Shown: positions 53,871 to 63,605, counted from the first letter of the stretch. The stretch: DNA of 64,000 bases from Chengkuizengella marina (GCF_009910845.1 NZ_SIJB01000032.1:62001-126000); one strand, 5' to 3'. A program made the numbers and translations. The notes: generated from the sequence alone by a model not told the origin.

Positions 53871-54461
53871 ATGTTCAGGGAATTGTTTGATTCAATGAAT
53901 CAAGTTTTGGACGAAATTATGATTGAATACTCATCAGCTACAGAAGATAAAAAAGGGGAATTAAATGAGCAGATTAAAGCCTTAAAAGAAATGAGCAATT
54001 CATTTATTGAAGAATGGTTGCTTTTTGAAGAGAAAATGGATAAGTTTAATGAGGTACATTTAGAACTACCAAAACCTACATTATCCATAATGTCTAAACA
54101 AGAAAATTCGTTTATACAAGAAATTAATAGTGATTATTTTCAAAAAGGACTCGGATATTTTAAACTTTTAATGTATAATCAGGCCGTTGATCATTTTAAT
54201 AAAACAGTTAGTGATCATCCAGAATTTTTATTATCGAGAGTATTTTTAGCATTATCTTATTTAGAACTTGGAGAAAAAAATGAAGCATATAATCATTTTC
54301 AATTTGTGACTTCTGTTTCTGAAAATGATAAAATTAATGCCATTTCATACAACGCAATGGGATGTATTCAAATGTTTCGTAAAAATGTGGAAAAAGCAGA
54401 AGAATATTTTAATATGGCCAAAAAAATTGATCCTGCTTTAAGTTTTTATTCCCTTTCTTAG
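53871..54461 (+). CDS. Tetratricopeptide-repeat protein
   Basis: A 196-residue soluble protein: helical coiled region (about 1-75, LDEIMIEYSSATEDKKGELNEQIKALKEMS) followed by two or three TPR units (about 95-130, 131-165, 166-190) such as QAVDHFNKTVSDHPEFLLSRVFLALSYLELG. ATG 53871, with TAGGGA 8 nt upstream, is preferred; the in-frame extension to TTG 53775 would translate an intergenic repeat. Lies between panD and dinG. Function unknown. Confidence 0.75.
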   Translation: MFRELFDSMNQVLDEIMIEYSSATEDKKGELNEQIKALKEMSNSFIEEWLLFEEKMDKFNEVHLELPKPTLSIMSKQENSFIQEINSDYFQKGLGYFKLLMYNQAVDHFNKTVSDHPEFLLSRVFLALSYLELGEKNEAYNHFQFVTSVSENDKINAISYNAMGCIQMFRKNVEKAEEYFNMAKKIDPALSFYSLS

Positions 54462-54518
54462 ACATTTTTTGATATCCTTTAATGGAGTGTGGTTTTAGAA
54501 GGGAAGGAAACATAAAAG

Positions 54519-57368
54519 ATGAAATTTGCAGTCTTAGATTTTGAAACAACAGGAAATCAATTCGAAGATCGTATTATACAAGTTGGACTTGTTGTTATAG
54601 ATAATAAAATAATTACAGAAACTTATACATCATTTGTAAATCCCCAAATAGAAATACCTGCATTTATAACTGAATTAACAGGAATTTCTAATAATATGGT
54701 GGAAAATGCTCCTCTAATTAACGAAGTAATCACTCAATTTCAACCTATGTTGAAGGATTGTATATTGGTTGCTCATCACGCTGCATTTGATTATGGCTTA
54801 TTACAAAAAGCTTTAGCAGAAGCAGGATATCCTACCTTTCATGGCAAAGTATTAGATACCATAGATTTACTGCGCTTAATGTATCCTGAAATGACAAGTT
54901 TGCAGTTGTCTATGGTTTCTGATTCATTGGGAATTCATCATGATAAACCTCATCAAGCGGATAGTGATGCTTTAGCAACCGCAAATATTTTAATGCAATG
55001 CATTGAACGTTTCTTTAACTTACCTTTGTTAACTGTGCAAAGGATTTCTCAAATTTTTGAACCAATGACTGATGATTTAGCTTGGTTTATTCATGAATTA
55101 AAAGCTGAAGTGGAACTTGAAACAAGCTTGGATACTAACACTCATAAATACTTCAGACAATTTGCTTTAAACGTGAATGATTGGTCCGATGATTCTGCAG
55201 ATTCAAATTTGAATCAGTTTGAACCCTCTAACTTAAATCCATCCTTTGAACATTTCATAAATGAAATAAAACATTCATTAAATGAACAGTTTGAAACATA
55301 TAAAGAACGTCCTGCTCAAGAACAAATGATTCATGAAATATATCAATCATTTGAAAATGAACAGCATTTAATGATAGAAGCAAGTACAGGGACAGGAAAA
55401 TCACTAGGATATTTAATCCCTTCACTTTATTTTGGTTTGATGAATCATGAAACCATTTTAGTGAGTACAAATACTATCAATTTACAAGCACAGCTCATGG
55501 AACGTGATATTCCATTATTGCATAAGATTTTTCCAGCCCACTTTCGTGCGGCTGTGTTAAAAGGAAGAAATCATTACCTTTGTTTAAGAAAATTTGAAAG
55601 TAAAATTAATTTAAAGGATATTGCAGATACACGTGAAGATCGTATCACTGCTGGGCAAATGTTAGTATGGTTAAGTGAAACAAATCACGGAGATGATGAG
55701 GAGGTTTCATTTGGAAGTAAAGGAAAGGAATTTTGGATGGATGTTGCAAGCGATGCTGATTCTTGCTTAAATCGAGCATGTCCTTGGTTTAAGAAGTGTT
55801 TTTATCATCGTGCTAAATATCAGGCAAACCAAGCGGATGTAGTTATTACGAATCATTCTATGATTATGACTGATGTCATTGCAGAAAATCGGTTATTGCC
55901 TTCCTATGACCATCTTATAATTGATGAGGCTCATCACTTTGAACAGGTAGCTAGTCATCATTTGGGAAGTAATCTAACTTATTTTTCTTTAATTAAAATA
56001 TTAAATTGGCTTTATAAAGACAGCAAAAATGGTTTATTACCACATCTCCGTTTTCAATTGGAGCATTTGGAGGAAATAGATGGTCATTTATATATAGGGA
56101 AAATAGATAAAACGCTTGAAAAGCTAATACAAATTAAAGAAGAGTGGGACATTTTATCTAGCATGTTTTTTGATGTGATCATGAATAAAAGAAACACCTC
56201 TACAATGGAAGCAGGGCAAATCGTTCTTCGATTAAAAGAGGATCAACAACCAGAATCCTGGAGCTCCATTACAACAACTGAACAAAATATATATCTTGAA
56301 CTGAATGAAGTTTTAAAAATATGCAATGAGTTGTTAACTATCTTAAAAGAATATCAAGATGAATATGATTTTCAAAGCTTAGCAACTGATCTTTCCGGTG
56401 CAATGAAAGATTTATTCCAGTTAAGGGATGATCTTAGATTGTTTGTTCAAATGAATGACTACAATGAAGTTTATTGGATAGAAGCAAATGCTCATTTCAA
56501 ACACAAATCAATCCAATTAAAGCGAGTACCTATTGACGTAAGTGAAATATTGAAACAAAACTTCTTTGAAGTGAAAAATAGTATAATAATGACATCAGCA
56601 ACAATGTCTGTCAATGAAACTTTTCAATATTCATTGGAACAGATCGGTTTAGAAGATGATTTGAAAAATGAAAGATTGCGTACTGTTCAACTTCCTACAG
56701 CTTTTAATTACCGTGAGCAATCCTTGGTTTGCATCCCAAGAGATTTCCCAGCTATTCGAGGTGCTGATGGGGATGAACATTTTATACAAAGCTTAACAAA
56801 TTCTTTAATTGACGTTGCAATACAAACTCAAGGTAGAATGCTTGTATTATTCACATCCTATCGCATGCTTAAGCAGGTACATGAGAGTCTGAAAGACGCT
56901 TTAAAACCACAAGGTTTTCAAATCATAGGTCAAGGTGTCGATTCAGGAAATAGAAGCAAATTAACTCGTATGTTTCAAAATAGTGATAAAGGTATATTAC
57001 TAGGTGCAAGCAGTTTCTGGGAAGGTGTAGATATTCCAGGTAAAGTACTTAGCTGTTTGGCTATTGTTAGATTGCCTTTTCAGCCACCAAATGATCCTGT
57101 TGTTGAGGCTAAATGCGATTATTTAAAGGAAAAGAAGCAAAATCCATTTATGAAGTATTCTGTTCCTCAAGCTGTCATAAGGTTTAAACAGGGGTTTGGA
57201 AGACTCATTCGCACTGAAAAAGATAAAGGTATTGTTATTATTTATGATACCCGAGTCATTCATACACAATATGGTAAACATTTTTTATATTCACTTCCAA
57301 AGCCTAAAATAGAACATATGAAATCAGAGCAGATGGTGCCACGAATCCAAGAATGGTTTTTGGATTGA
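54519..57368 (+). CDS. dinG: DinG-family exonuclease-helicase
   Basis: A 949-residue protein: DEDDh 3'-5' exonuclease domain (residues about 1-165; VLDFETTGNQ, HHAAFDYGLL, HQADSDALA) fused to an XPD-like SF2 helicase (from about 255) with Walker A EASTGTGKSLGY, DEAHHFEQ and QGFGRLIRTEKDKG. The four Cys expected for an iron-sulfur cluster in E. coli DinG are not obvious as a set; three or so Cys lie near CLNRACPWFKKCFYH. Gram-positive DinG has a similar layout. Confidence 0.92.
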   Translation: MKFAVLDFETTGNQFEDRIIQVGLVVIDNKIITETYTSFVNPQIEIPAFITELTGISNNMVENAPLINEVITQFQPMLKDCILVAHHAAFDYGLLQKALAEAGYPTFHGKVLDTIDLLRLMYPEMTSLQLSMVSDSLGIHHDKPHQADSDALATANILMQCIERFFNLPLLTVQRISQIFEPMTDDLAWFIHELKAEVELETSLDTNTHKYFRQFALNVNDWSDDSADSNLNQFEPSNLNPSFEHFINEIKHSLNEQFETYKERPAQEQMIHEIYQSFENEQHLMIEASTGTGKSLGYLIPSLYFGLMNHETILVSTNTINLQAQLMERDIPLLHKIFPAHFRAAVLKGRNHYLCLRKFESKINLKDIADTREDRITAGQMLVWLSETNHGDDEEVSFGSKGKEFWMDVASDADSCLNRACPWFKKCFYHRAKYQANQADVVITNHSMIMTDVIAENRLLPSYDHLIIDEAHHFEQVASHHLGSNLTYFSLIKILNWLYKDSKNGLLPHLRFQLEHLEEIDGHLYIGKIDKTLEKLIQIKEEWDILSSMFFDVIMNKRNTSTMEAGQIVLRLKEDQQPESWSSITTTEQNIYLELNEVLKICNELLTILKEYQDEYDFQSLATDLSGAMKDLFQLRDDLRLFVQMNDYNEVYWIEANAHFKHKSIQLKRVPIDVSEILKQNFFEVKNSIIMTSATMSVNETFQYSLEQIGLEDDLKNERLRTVQLPTAFNYREQSLVCIPRDFPAIRGADGDEHFIQSLTNSLIDVAIQTQGRMLVLFTSYRMLKQVHESLKDALKPQGFQIIGQGVDSGNRSKLTRMFQNSDKGILLGASSFWEGVDIPGKVLSCLAIVRLPFQPPNDPVVEAKCDYLKEKKQNPFMKYSVPQAVIRFKQGFGRLIRTEKDKGIVIIYDTRVIHTQYGKHFLYSLPKPKIEHMKSEQMVPRIQEWFLD

Positions 57369-57394
57369 TGAAGTAAGAAAAGAGGTTGTACAAA

Positions 57395-58009
57395 ATGAAA
57401 AAAATTTCTGAAGCAGTTGTGAGAAGACTCCCGATCTATTTGAGGTTTTTAAATGAATTACATGTAAGAAATATTCAAACTGTATCATCAAGGGATTTTG
57501 GAGAGAAGTTAGGTATGAATCCTGCCCAGATTCGAAAGGATCTTAATTATTTTGGAGAATTTGGGAAAAAAGGAATCGGTTATGATGTACCTTATCTTAT
57601 TGAAAAAATTCAACAGATATTGAAATTAGATCAGACAAATCATGTTGCACTAGTAGGTGCTGGTAATTTAGGTCATGCATTGTGTAATTATAATATTTAT
57701 TTAAAAAGCAATATGAAGATTACGGCTGTATTTGATGATTTCCCTGAGAAAATAGGGAGCCAAATTAACAATTTAATCGTTCAACCCATGAACGAGCTTA
57801 CAGAAACTGTACAATCACAAAAAATCAGAATAGGTATTATCACAGTTCCTGCCATTGAAGCACAAAATGTTGCAGATGCTTTTGTGAAAGCTGGTATTGA
57901 GGCCATTTTAAATTTTGCTCCTAAAATTATAAAAGTTCCACCTGAAATTAAAGTACATCATGCAGATTTTACAACTGAGCTACATAGCTTGGCGTATTAT
58001 TTAGATTAG
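57395..58009 (+). CDS. rex: Redox-sensing transcriptional repressor Rex
   Basis: Senses the NADH/NAD+ ratio and represses fermentation and some respiratory genes. 204 residues: winged-helix domain (about 1-80; VRRLPIYLRFLNEL, SSRDFGEKLGMNPAQIRKDL) and Rossmann domain with GAGNLGHAL (88-96). The C-terminus (HSLAYYLD) gives the helix swap of Rex dimers. ATG 57395 follows GAGGTTG. I found no full Rex operator in the window. Confidence 0.93.
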   Translation: MKKISEAVVRRLPIYLRFLNELHVRNIQTVSSRDFGEKLGMNPAQIRKDLNYFGEFGKKGIGYDVPYLIEKIQQILKLDQTNHVALVGAGNLGHALCNYNIYLKSNMKITAVFDDFPEKIGSQINNLIVQPMNELTETVQSQKIRIGIITVPAIEAQNVADAFVKAGIEAILNFAPKIIKVPPEIKVHHADFTTELHSLAYYLD

Positions 58010-58041
58010 AAAATGATGATATATATTAGAAAGTTAAGGTG

Positions 58042-58959
58042 ATGAAGAAATTTATGTCTGAAGGAACGAATAATACATTATTAAAAGTTATTGGCAAGGT
58101 TTTATTAAGTTTATTATTGGCATTATTCATTACATTTATATTATCTATAGTTTCGACACTTTTATATGTATTCATTTCAAATGATCCAGTAGCTCTTGAA
58201 TCTATTGCCGGTTCTGTTGATTTAAACGATCCAGTGATTGTTTTAGTATTATACATACCACAAGTTTTAGGTTTTATATTGGCAGTTATTTTGATGTATA
58301 TTATATTTGAAAAAAAACAGAAGTGGTTTATCGGATGGAAGCAACGTGATTGGGGCAAACAAGTTTTATTTGGATCTATCATCGGAATGATATTAATGTC
58401 TATTTCATTTTTAATCATATGGATATTAGGTGGAGTCACTGTTGATTCTATAAACGCTAACTCTGGATTATGGATACAGTTGGCCTTATCCTTCTTGATA
58501 TTTATTTTAACTGCCGTTAATGAAGAGCTGTTTTGTAGAGGTTATTTGCAGGGGTTATTTAAATATCATTACGGAGTATGGCCTGCAATACTAAGTTCAA
58601 GTTTTATTTTTGCTGGATTACATTTGTTTAATGCTTCCGTACTAGACTCTCCGCTTCCCCTAATCAATATATTTTTAGTAGGTGTTTTGCTGGCGTTAAG
58701 TAGAGAGGTTAGTGGTGGGCTCTGGATGCCAATAGGCATTCATTTAACATGGAATTATTTTCAGGGAAATATTTTTGGGTTTGAAGTTTCTGGAAATGAA
58801 GTGAATTCATGGATTCAAATTAGCTCTCAAGGTTCATCACTTATTAATGGTGGTTTATTTGGGGCTGAGGGTAGTATAGTGGCTACCTTAGTTATTCTTG
58901 TTGCCACTTTTACTTTCATTAAATGGGTTCAAAAACATTCCCATTTGACTTTATCGTAA
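58042..58959 (+). CDS. CPBP-family intramembrane metalloprotease
   Basis: A 305-residue membrane protein with about eight helices. The Abi/CPBP motifs are present: NEELFCRGYLQGLF (EExxxR, about residue 161), FAGLHLFN (FxxxH) and HLTWNYFQG (HxxxN). Members act as CAAX-type proteases or in bacteriocin self-immunity; substrate here unknown. Start uncertain between ATG 58042 and ATG 58054. Confidence 0.85.
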   Translation: MKKFMSEGTNNTLLKVIGKVLLSLLLALFITFILSIVSTLLYVFISNDPVALESIAGSVDLNDPVIVLVLYIPQVLGFILAVILMYIIFEKKQKWFIGWKQRDWGKQVLFGSIIGMILMSISFLIIWILGGVTVDSINANSGLWIQLALSFLIFILTAVNEELFCRGYLQGLFKYHYGVWPAILSSSFIFAGLHLFNASVLDSPLPLINIFLVGVLLALSREVSGGLWMPIGIHLTWNYFQGNIFGFEVSGNEVNSWIQISSQGSSLINGGLFGAEGSIVATLVILVATFTFIKWVQKHSHLTLS

Positions 58960-58975
58960 CGTAAACGTTTATAAT
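58945..58975 (+). promoter_or_regulatory. Promoter of mtaD with an internal palindrome
   Basis: TTGACT (58945-58950) and TATAAT (58970-58975) are 19 bp apart. AACGTAAACGTT (58958-58969) fills the spacer and is nearly palindromic, similar to the core of catabolite-response elements but with weak outer bases. Operator role is a guess. Confidence 0.4.
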
Positions 58976-59047
58976 TAAAATCATACAACTTATAGAATAA
59001 AAAGAATCTTTAGTGAGTTTATTGAAATGAAAAGAGAGGAATCAAGA

Positions 59048-60337
59048 ATGAAATTATTCATTAAAAATGGAACATTTATTACAATGAATGGGAATGAAAC
59101 GATTAAAGATGGTTATATGGTTGTTGAGAATGAGTTTATTCAGTATATTGGTAAAGAAAAACCAGTTGAAAATGACTATGATCAGATTATAGACGGTTCT
59201 AACCGAATCTATATGCCTGGATTAGTGAATACACATAATCATGCAGCAATGTCATTGTTACGTGGTTACGCAGATGACTTGGCACTTCAAATATGGTTAG
59301 AGGATTATATGTGGCCTATGGAAGCTAAGTTTACAAGTGAAGAGGTAAGATGGGGGACATTCTTGTCTATATTAGAGATGATCAAGGGCGGGACTACCTG
59401 TTTTGTAGATATGTATGATCATATGGATGTAGTGGCACAAGCAGTTGAAACATCAGGGATGAGAGCATGTTTAACGAGAGGTATGATCGGTTTTGGGGGT
59501 AAAGAAGTACAAGATGCAAAGTTAAATGAGGCGAAAACTTTTGCAAAGAATTGGCATGGAAAAGCCAATGGAAGAATTACAACCATGATGAGTCCTCATG
59601 CTCCTTATACTTGCCCTCCTGAATTTATAGATAAAATTGTACAAGCTGCTTCAGAACTTCAACTCCCTATTCATACTCATATGTCGGAAACACGTCATGA
59701 AGTTTTGGAAAACGAGAAACAGTATGGTTTCAGACCTGTAGCACATTTGCAAAAGTTGGGTGTGTTTGATCAATCTTGTCTTGTCGCTCATGCAGTACAT
59801 TTAACGGATGAGGAAATTGGTATATTGAAAGAACATTCCGTACACATTTCACATAATCCAGGAAGTAATTTGAAATTAGCAAGTGGAATTGCCCGATTAC
59901 CTGAGTTAATGAAAGAAGGAATTCTTGTTTCTTTAGGAACAGATAGTGCGGCGAGTAATAATAATTTAGATATGTTTGAGGAAGTAAGGTTGGCTGCATT
60001 AATCCATAAGGGAAATACCTTTGACCCCACAGCAATCCCTGCAGTGGATGCGTTACGTTTAGGTACAATTGATGGTGCAAGATCAATATGGTTAAATGAT
60101 GTTGGAATGTTAAAAGAAGGTATGAAAGCAGATTTTATCAGTGTTAATAGCAACCAAGCTCATTTATTACCTAAATCAGATGTTATATCACATATCGTAT
60201 ATTCAGCTTCTGCAAGTGATGTTGTAGATGTATGGGTTGATGGTAAACAGCTTGTTAAAAACAAAGAACTTCTTACTTTAGATGAAGAAAGAATTAAATA
60301 TGAATTTAATGCTTGTTTTGAAAGGTTAACCACATAA
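59048..60337 (+). CDS. mtaD: 5-methylthioadenosine/S-adenosylhomocysteine deaminase
   Basis: A 429-residue amidohydrolase that deaminates MTA or SAH. Metal ligands: HNH (NTHNHAAMS, His63 and His65), PIHTHMSETRHEV, AHAVHLTDEEI and GTDSAASNNNLDMFEE. Family relatives include guanine and other ring deaminases, so substrate is by overall similarity. ATG 59048 follows AGAGGA. It is an addition relative to the B. subtilis dinG-ypmA-ypmB order. Confidence 0.8.
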   Translation: MKLFIKNGTFITMNGNETIKDGYMVVENEFIQYIGKEKPVENDYDQIIDGSNRIYMPGLVNTHNHAAMSLLRGYADDLALQIWLEDYMWPMEAKFTSEEVRWGTFLSILEMIKGGTTCFVDMYDHMDVVAQAVETSGMRACLTRGMIGFGGKEVQDAKLNEAKTFAKNWHGKANGRITTMMSPHAPYTCPPEFIDKIVQAASELQLPIHTHMSETRHEVLENEKQYGFRPVAHLQKLGVFDQSCLVAHAVHLTDEEIGILKEHSVHISHNPGSNLKLASGIARLPELMKEGILVSLGTDSAASNNNLDMFEEVRLAALIHKGNTFDPTAIPAVDALRLGTIDGARSIWLNDVGMLKEGMKADFISVNSNQAHLLPKSDVISHIVYSASASDVVDVWVDGKQLVKNKELLTLDEERIKYEFNACFERLTT

Positions 60338-60339
60338 TT

Positions 60340-60864
60340 ATGGTTCGAGAATATGAACGAAATTTAAAAAAACAAAAAGTCATTAAATATAGTGTACTCA
60401 TTTTTTTATTTCTTATTATCTTATTTATATGTTTTCGGTGGTATTATCTAATAATTCAAAGTCCACACCGAGCAGAACTAAAGAAAGCTATAACAAGAGC
60501 ATATGCTGAAACTAATCTGATTGAAGTAATTGATACTGATACATTTGTTGGAGATGAGGTATATACCATTATTTATGGTTTAAATGACGAAGAACAGAAT
60601 ATCATTGTTTGGTTAAGTGAAAATTATATTCATACTGAATTAGCTTCTGATGGCATCTCAAAAGATCAAGTCAAAGAACGTATATTTAGCGATAAACCAG
60701 ATGTAGAACTTTTGCGTGTTACTCCAGCAAAATGGACTGATGAATGGGCTTGGGAAGTATTTTATAAACGTGACGAAGAAAAAGGAACAAGACACTATTA
60801 TGATTTTTATCGCTTTGAAGATGGTGAATGGTTAGAAACATATACCATGAGTGTAATGAGATAA
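60340..60864 (+). CDS. tseB: TseB/YpmB-like cell-wall regulator (DUF5590)
   Basis: A 174-residue protein with a short basic cytoplasmic tail, one membrane helix (about 16-37) and an outer domain of two PepSY-like repeats (about 48-170; KKAITRAYAETNLIEVIDTDTFVGDEVYTIIYG). In B. subtilis TseB (YpmB) is membrane-bound and works with PBP2A in rod elongation. Starts 2 bp after mtaD. aspB, the usual next gene, does not follow here. Confidence 0.78.
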   Translation: MVREYERNLKKQKVIKYSVLIFLFLIILFICFRWYYLIIQSPHRAELKKAITRAYAETNLIEVIDTDTFVGDEVYTIIYGLNDEEQNIIVWLSENYIHTELASDGISKDQVKERIFSDKPDVELLRVTPAKWTDEWAWEVFYKRDEEKGTRHYYDFYRFEDGEWLETYTMSVMR

Positions 60865-60897
60865 AAGACGTCCGAGAACAATCGGACGTCTTTTTTT
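60865..60897 (+). terminator. Terminator after tseB
   Basis: AAGACGTCCGA (60865-60875) pairs with TCGGACGTCTT (60882-60892), then T residues. Confidence 0.9.
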
Positions 60898-60986
60898 CCA
60901 CACATTACATTCGAAGCAACATACATATATGTGATATACTAGATGTACATACTAAAATGATATACTATTTTGAGGAGGCGTATAAT

Positions 60987-61511
60987 ATGAAATTTCGTCC
61001 TATACCCATTTTAGTTACTTTAGTGATTTCATTTTCAGTTTTATTTGGTGGATGGTCTCTATACAATAGTTACGCCTTAACTAATCCTATGACAGATATA
61101 ATTTCTAATATAGATGGTGTGAATGAAGTAAATACAGCTTTTGATGCGGATCAAGTAACAATTGAATTAACATTAGATCCCAACATTAGTATAAGAGAAG
61201 TCATTCAACAGATTGAAGCTGAAGGGAAGTCTGTTATTAACGACCGTGAAGTAACATATCACATACAGGATGATTCTAATCATAAGATAGACGAGTGGTG
61301 GTCTTCTTCTTTATTTGATGTTGCTCAAGCAATGGAAAATAAACAATATGGAGACATCCCTTTAAAACTTGAGCAACAGATACATGAATTAGAAGGTTTA
61401 GAGGTGAAAACAGAGATAGATGATTCGAATGTTTATGTACAATTAAAGCTTGATGAACATTTTAAAGTCATTATTTTACCTCGAACACCTGCGGAATTGG
61501 AGGTTTGGTAA
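60987..61511 (+). CDS. Membrane-anchored protein of unknown function, coupled to an FtsH-like protease
   Basis: A 174-residue protein with one N-terminal helix (about 7-28) and an extracellular domain with heavy-metal-domain-like beta-alpha spacing (VNEVNTAFDADQVTIELTLDPNISIREVIQQIEAEGK, about 44-80). AGGAGG is 7 nt before ATG 60987, and the much longer upstream frame crosses the tseB terminator. Its stop shares bases with the next start (TAATG), so both proteins are likely made together. I do not recognise a family name. Confidence 0.7.
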   Translation: MKFRPIPILVTLVISFSVLFGGWSLYNSYALTNPMTDIISNIDGVNEVNTAFDADQVTIELTLDPNISIREVIQQIEAEGKSVINDREVTYHIQDDSNHKIDEWWSSSLFDVAQAMENKQYGDIPLKLEQQIHELEGLEVKTEIDDSNVYVQLKLDEHFKVIILPRTPAELEVW

Positions 61512-62995
61512 TGATGAATAAATACGGAAAAGAAATCGCTTTGGGTTTCCTACCCGTCCTCATCTTATTTTTATTGTATATTGGTGTAAATGTAACACCC
61601 ATAGTTGTAATCTTAGCATTAGGCTTTGCAGTATTTTATTTTACTAAAGTAAAAGGAACCGTAGGTATTCAGGGGGAGAGAAAACGTTCTGAAGCTAAGA
61701 TTTCACAATTAACATTTGAAGATATTGGCGGGCAAGAGAGTGCAAAAAATGAATTGAAGGAAGCACTAGATTTTTTAATTCATAAAGATGAAATCGCAAA
61801 GTTGGGGATTCGTCCTTTGAAAGGGATTTTGTTAACAGGACCTCCTGGAACAGGTAAAACATTGTTGGCCAAAGCAGCCGCACACTATACAAATTCAATA
61901 TTTGTATCAGCATCAGGAAGTGAATTTGTTGAGAAATATGTTGGGGTAGGAGCTAGTCGTATTCGTGATATGTTTAAAGAAGCAAAGATGAAAGCGATCA
62001 AGGAAAAAAAAGAAAGTGCTGTAGTTTTTATTGATGAAATTGATGTCATTGGAGGCAAACGTGATGGTGGACAGCATCGTGAATATGATCAAACTTTAAA
62101 TCAGTTATTAACTGAAATGGATGGTATTCATACGGCGGATACACCTCGTATACTTATGATGGCAGCAACAAACAGAAAGGAAATGTTGGATAGTGCCCTT
62201 CTTCGCCCAGGACGTTTTGATCGACAGATTCAAGTTGATCTTCCTGATAAAAAAGGCAGATTCCATATTCTTAATATTCATGCGAAAAATAAACCTATTC
62301 ATAATGAGGTAGATTTAAACAAAGTTGCAGCTGAATCTTATGGGTTTTCTGGTGCACAGTTAGAGAGTGTAATGAACGAAGCAGCGATATATGCAATGAG
62401 AAATAAGGAAAAAGACATTCAACATACACATCTTTCTCTAGCAATAGATAAGGTGATGTTAGGTGAAAAAACGGATAAAGAATCCACCAAAGAAGAGCGA
62501 GAAAGAGTTGCCCTTCATGAATTAGGCCATGCCATTATGGCTGAATTAGTTCGACCTGGCTCTGTATCACAAGTATCATTAACTCCAAGAGGTCATGCTC
62601 TAGGATTCGTGCGTCATAACCCGCAAAAAGATCAGTATTTATATACGAAGACCTATTTGGAACAGCAAATTCAAATTGTTTTAGGTGGTTCAGTAGCTGA
62701 ACAAATATTTTATGGAGGTAGAAGCACTGGATCGAGGAATGATTTCGAAAAAGCATTAAATCTAACAGAAAATATGATTTATTCAGGTCTAACTGATCTA
62801 GGAATTGTGAATCAAGATATGGTTACAAAAGAAGATTTATTAAAAACAACCACAGGCATTTTAGATGATTTAACTAAAAAAACGCGTGAGGATTTAGATC
62901 AATATAAACCTGTATTTGAACAATCTTTACAAATATTAATTGATGAAGAAGTTTTAAATGGTGAAGAATTTAGAGAATTAATGCAAAACAACTAG
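61511..62995 (+). CDS. FtsH-like AAA+ zinc metalloprotease (divergent paralogue)
   Basis: A 494-residue membrane protease. Two close N-terminal helices (about 8-24 and 29-46) lack the extracellular loop of normal FtsH. The AAA+ domain has GPPGTGKT (110-117), FIDEID, and SRH RPGRFDRQIQVDLP. The M41 peptidase domain has HELGH (normal FtsH has HEAGH) near residue 338 and the third ligand Asp in STGSRNDFEKAL. It is shorter than housekeeping FtsH (about 640). A second, standard ftsH would be expected elsewhere. Confidence 0.88.
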   Translation: MMNKYGKEIALGFLPVLILFLLYIGVNVTPIVVILALGFAVFYFTKVKGTVGIQGERKRSEAKISQLTFEDIGGQESAKNELKEALDFLIHKDEIAKLGIRPLKGILLTGPPGTGKTLLAKAAAHYTNSIFVSASGSEFVEKYVGVGASRIRDMFKEAKMKAIKEKKESAVVFIDEIDVIGGKRDGGQHREYDQTLNQLLTEMDGIHTADTPRILMMAATNRKEMLDSALLRPGRFDRQIQVDLPDKKGRFHILNIHAKNKPIHNEVDLNKVAAESYGFSGAQLESVMNEAAIYAMRNKEKDIQHTHLSLAIDKVMLGEKTDKESTKEERERVALHELGHAIMAELVRPGSVSQVSLTPRGHALGFVRHNPQKDQYLYTKTYLEQQIQIVLGGSVAEQIFYGGRSTGSRNDFEKALNLTENMIYSGLTDLGIVNQDMVTKEDLLKTTTGILDDLTKKTREDLDQYKPVFEQSLQILIDEEVLNGEEFRELMQNN

Positions 62996-63037
62996 ATCCA
63001 TAGTCTTAATTTACACCTTCAGTTGAAGTTATATAGG

Positions 63038-63078
63038 ACCATCCTCATGATTAATATTACTCATTGTGGATGGTTTTA
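63038..63078 (+). terminator. Terminator after the FtsH-like gene
   Basis: ACCATCC (63038-63044) pairs with GGATGGT (63068-63074), then TTTATT. The long loop contains a weaker inner pair. Confidence 0.6.
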
Positions 63079-63258
63079 TTATGTTTTATGAAAATTATGA
63101 AACGAATTTCCTATTTACGATCCTTATTGGATTTTGTAAGATTTATACATATAGTTGAGTTTTTAATAGTATAATTATAATTTAATGATGAATACTTTAA
63201 GCAATTGAATCATAAAAAGAAAGAACTGAATTAAAAAAGATTGTATGAGGTGATGAAA

Positions 63259-63558
63259 ATGGACACACCACAAGAGTTAATAGATGAATTTGTTGACGCA
63301 TCAGTTAGATATGGGGAAGCATTAGAAATTGGAGATTTTAATCAAACCATCATAGAAAGAGCTAATATTTATAAAATTAGAGAATATGTAAATGGTTCTG
63401 AATATGTGGATGAATTTAAAAAGTTATTAGATCATTCAAATGATTATGTTAGATATAAAACAGCATTTTGTATTATGCCATTTGAGCCTGATAAAGCTAG
63501 GGAGATTATAAAAGAACTATCACAAAAAAGCGGTTTTTGGGAAATAGGCCAAAAGTAA
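63259..63558 (+). CDS. DUF2019-like small protein
   Basis: A 99-residue, acidic, helical protein. TPQELIDEFVDASVRYGEA near the start and LDHSNDYVRYKTAFCIMPFEPDKAREIIKELS at the end resemble the DUF2019 family, HEAT-like proteins sometimes found beside polymorphic toxins as immunity proteins. ATG 63259 is preferred to the earlier ATG 63253 and GTG-type starts because of GAGGTGA at 63247-63253. No toxin gene is seen in the window. Confidence 0.55.
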   Translation: MDTPQELIDEFVDASVRYGEALEIGDFNQTIIERANIYKIREYVNGSEYVDEFKKLLDHSNDYVRYKTAFCIMPFEPDKAREIIKELSQKSGFWEIGQK

Positions 63559-63560
63559 TA

Positions 63561-63605
63561 AAAAGCCATTATTAAGGTGTTACACCTTGATAGTGGCTTT
63601 TTTAT
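63561..63605 (+). terminator. Terminator after the DUF2019-like gene
   Basis: AAAAGCCATT (63561-63570) pairs with AGTGGCTTTT (about 63592-63601) with an inner AAGGTG/CACCTT stem, then T residues. Confidence 0.8.

Noticed and set aside
59730-60153. Two overlapping minus-strand frames of about 120 codons within mtaD
   Set aside because: They are shadows of a conserved amidohydrolase coding sequence and have no promoter or ribosome site.
60828-60986. Extended N-terminus for the unknown protein before the FtsH-like gene
   Set aside because: It would run through the tseB terminator; AGGAGG before ATG 60987 and a signal-anchor directly after it decide the start.
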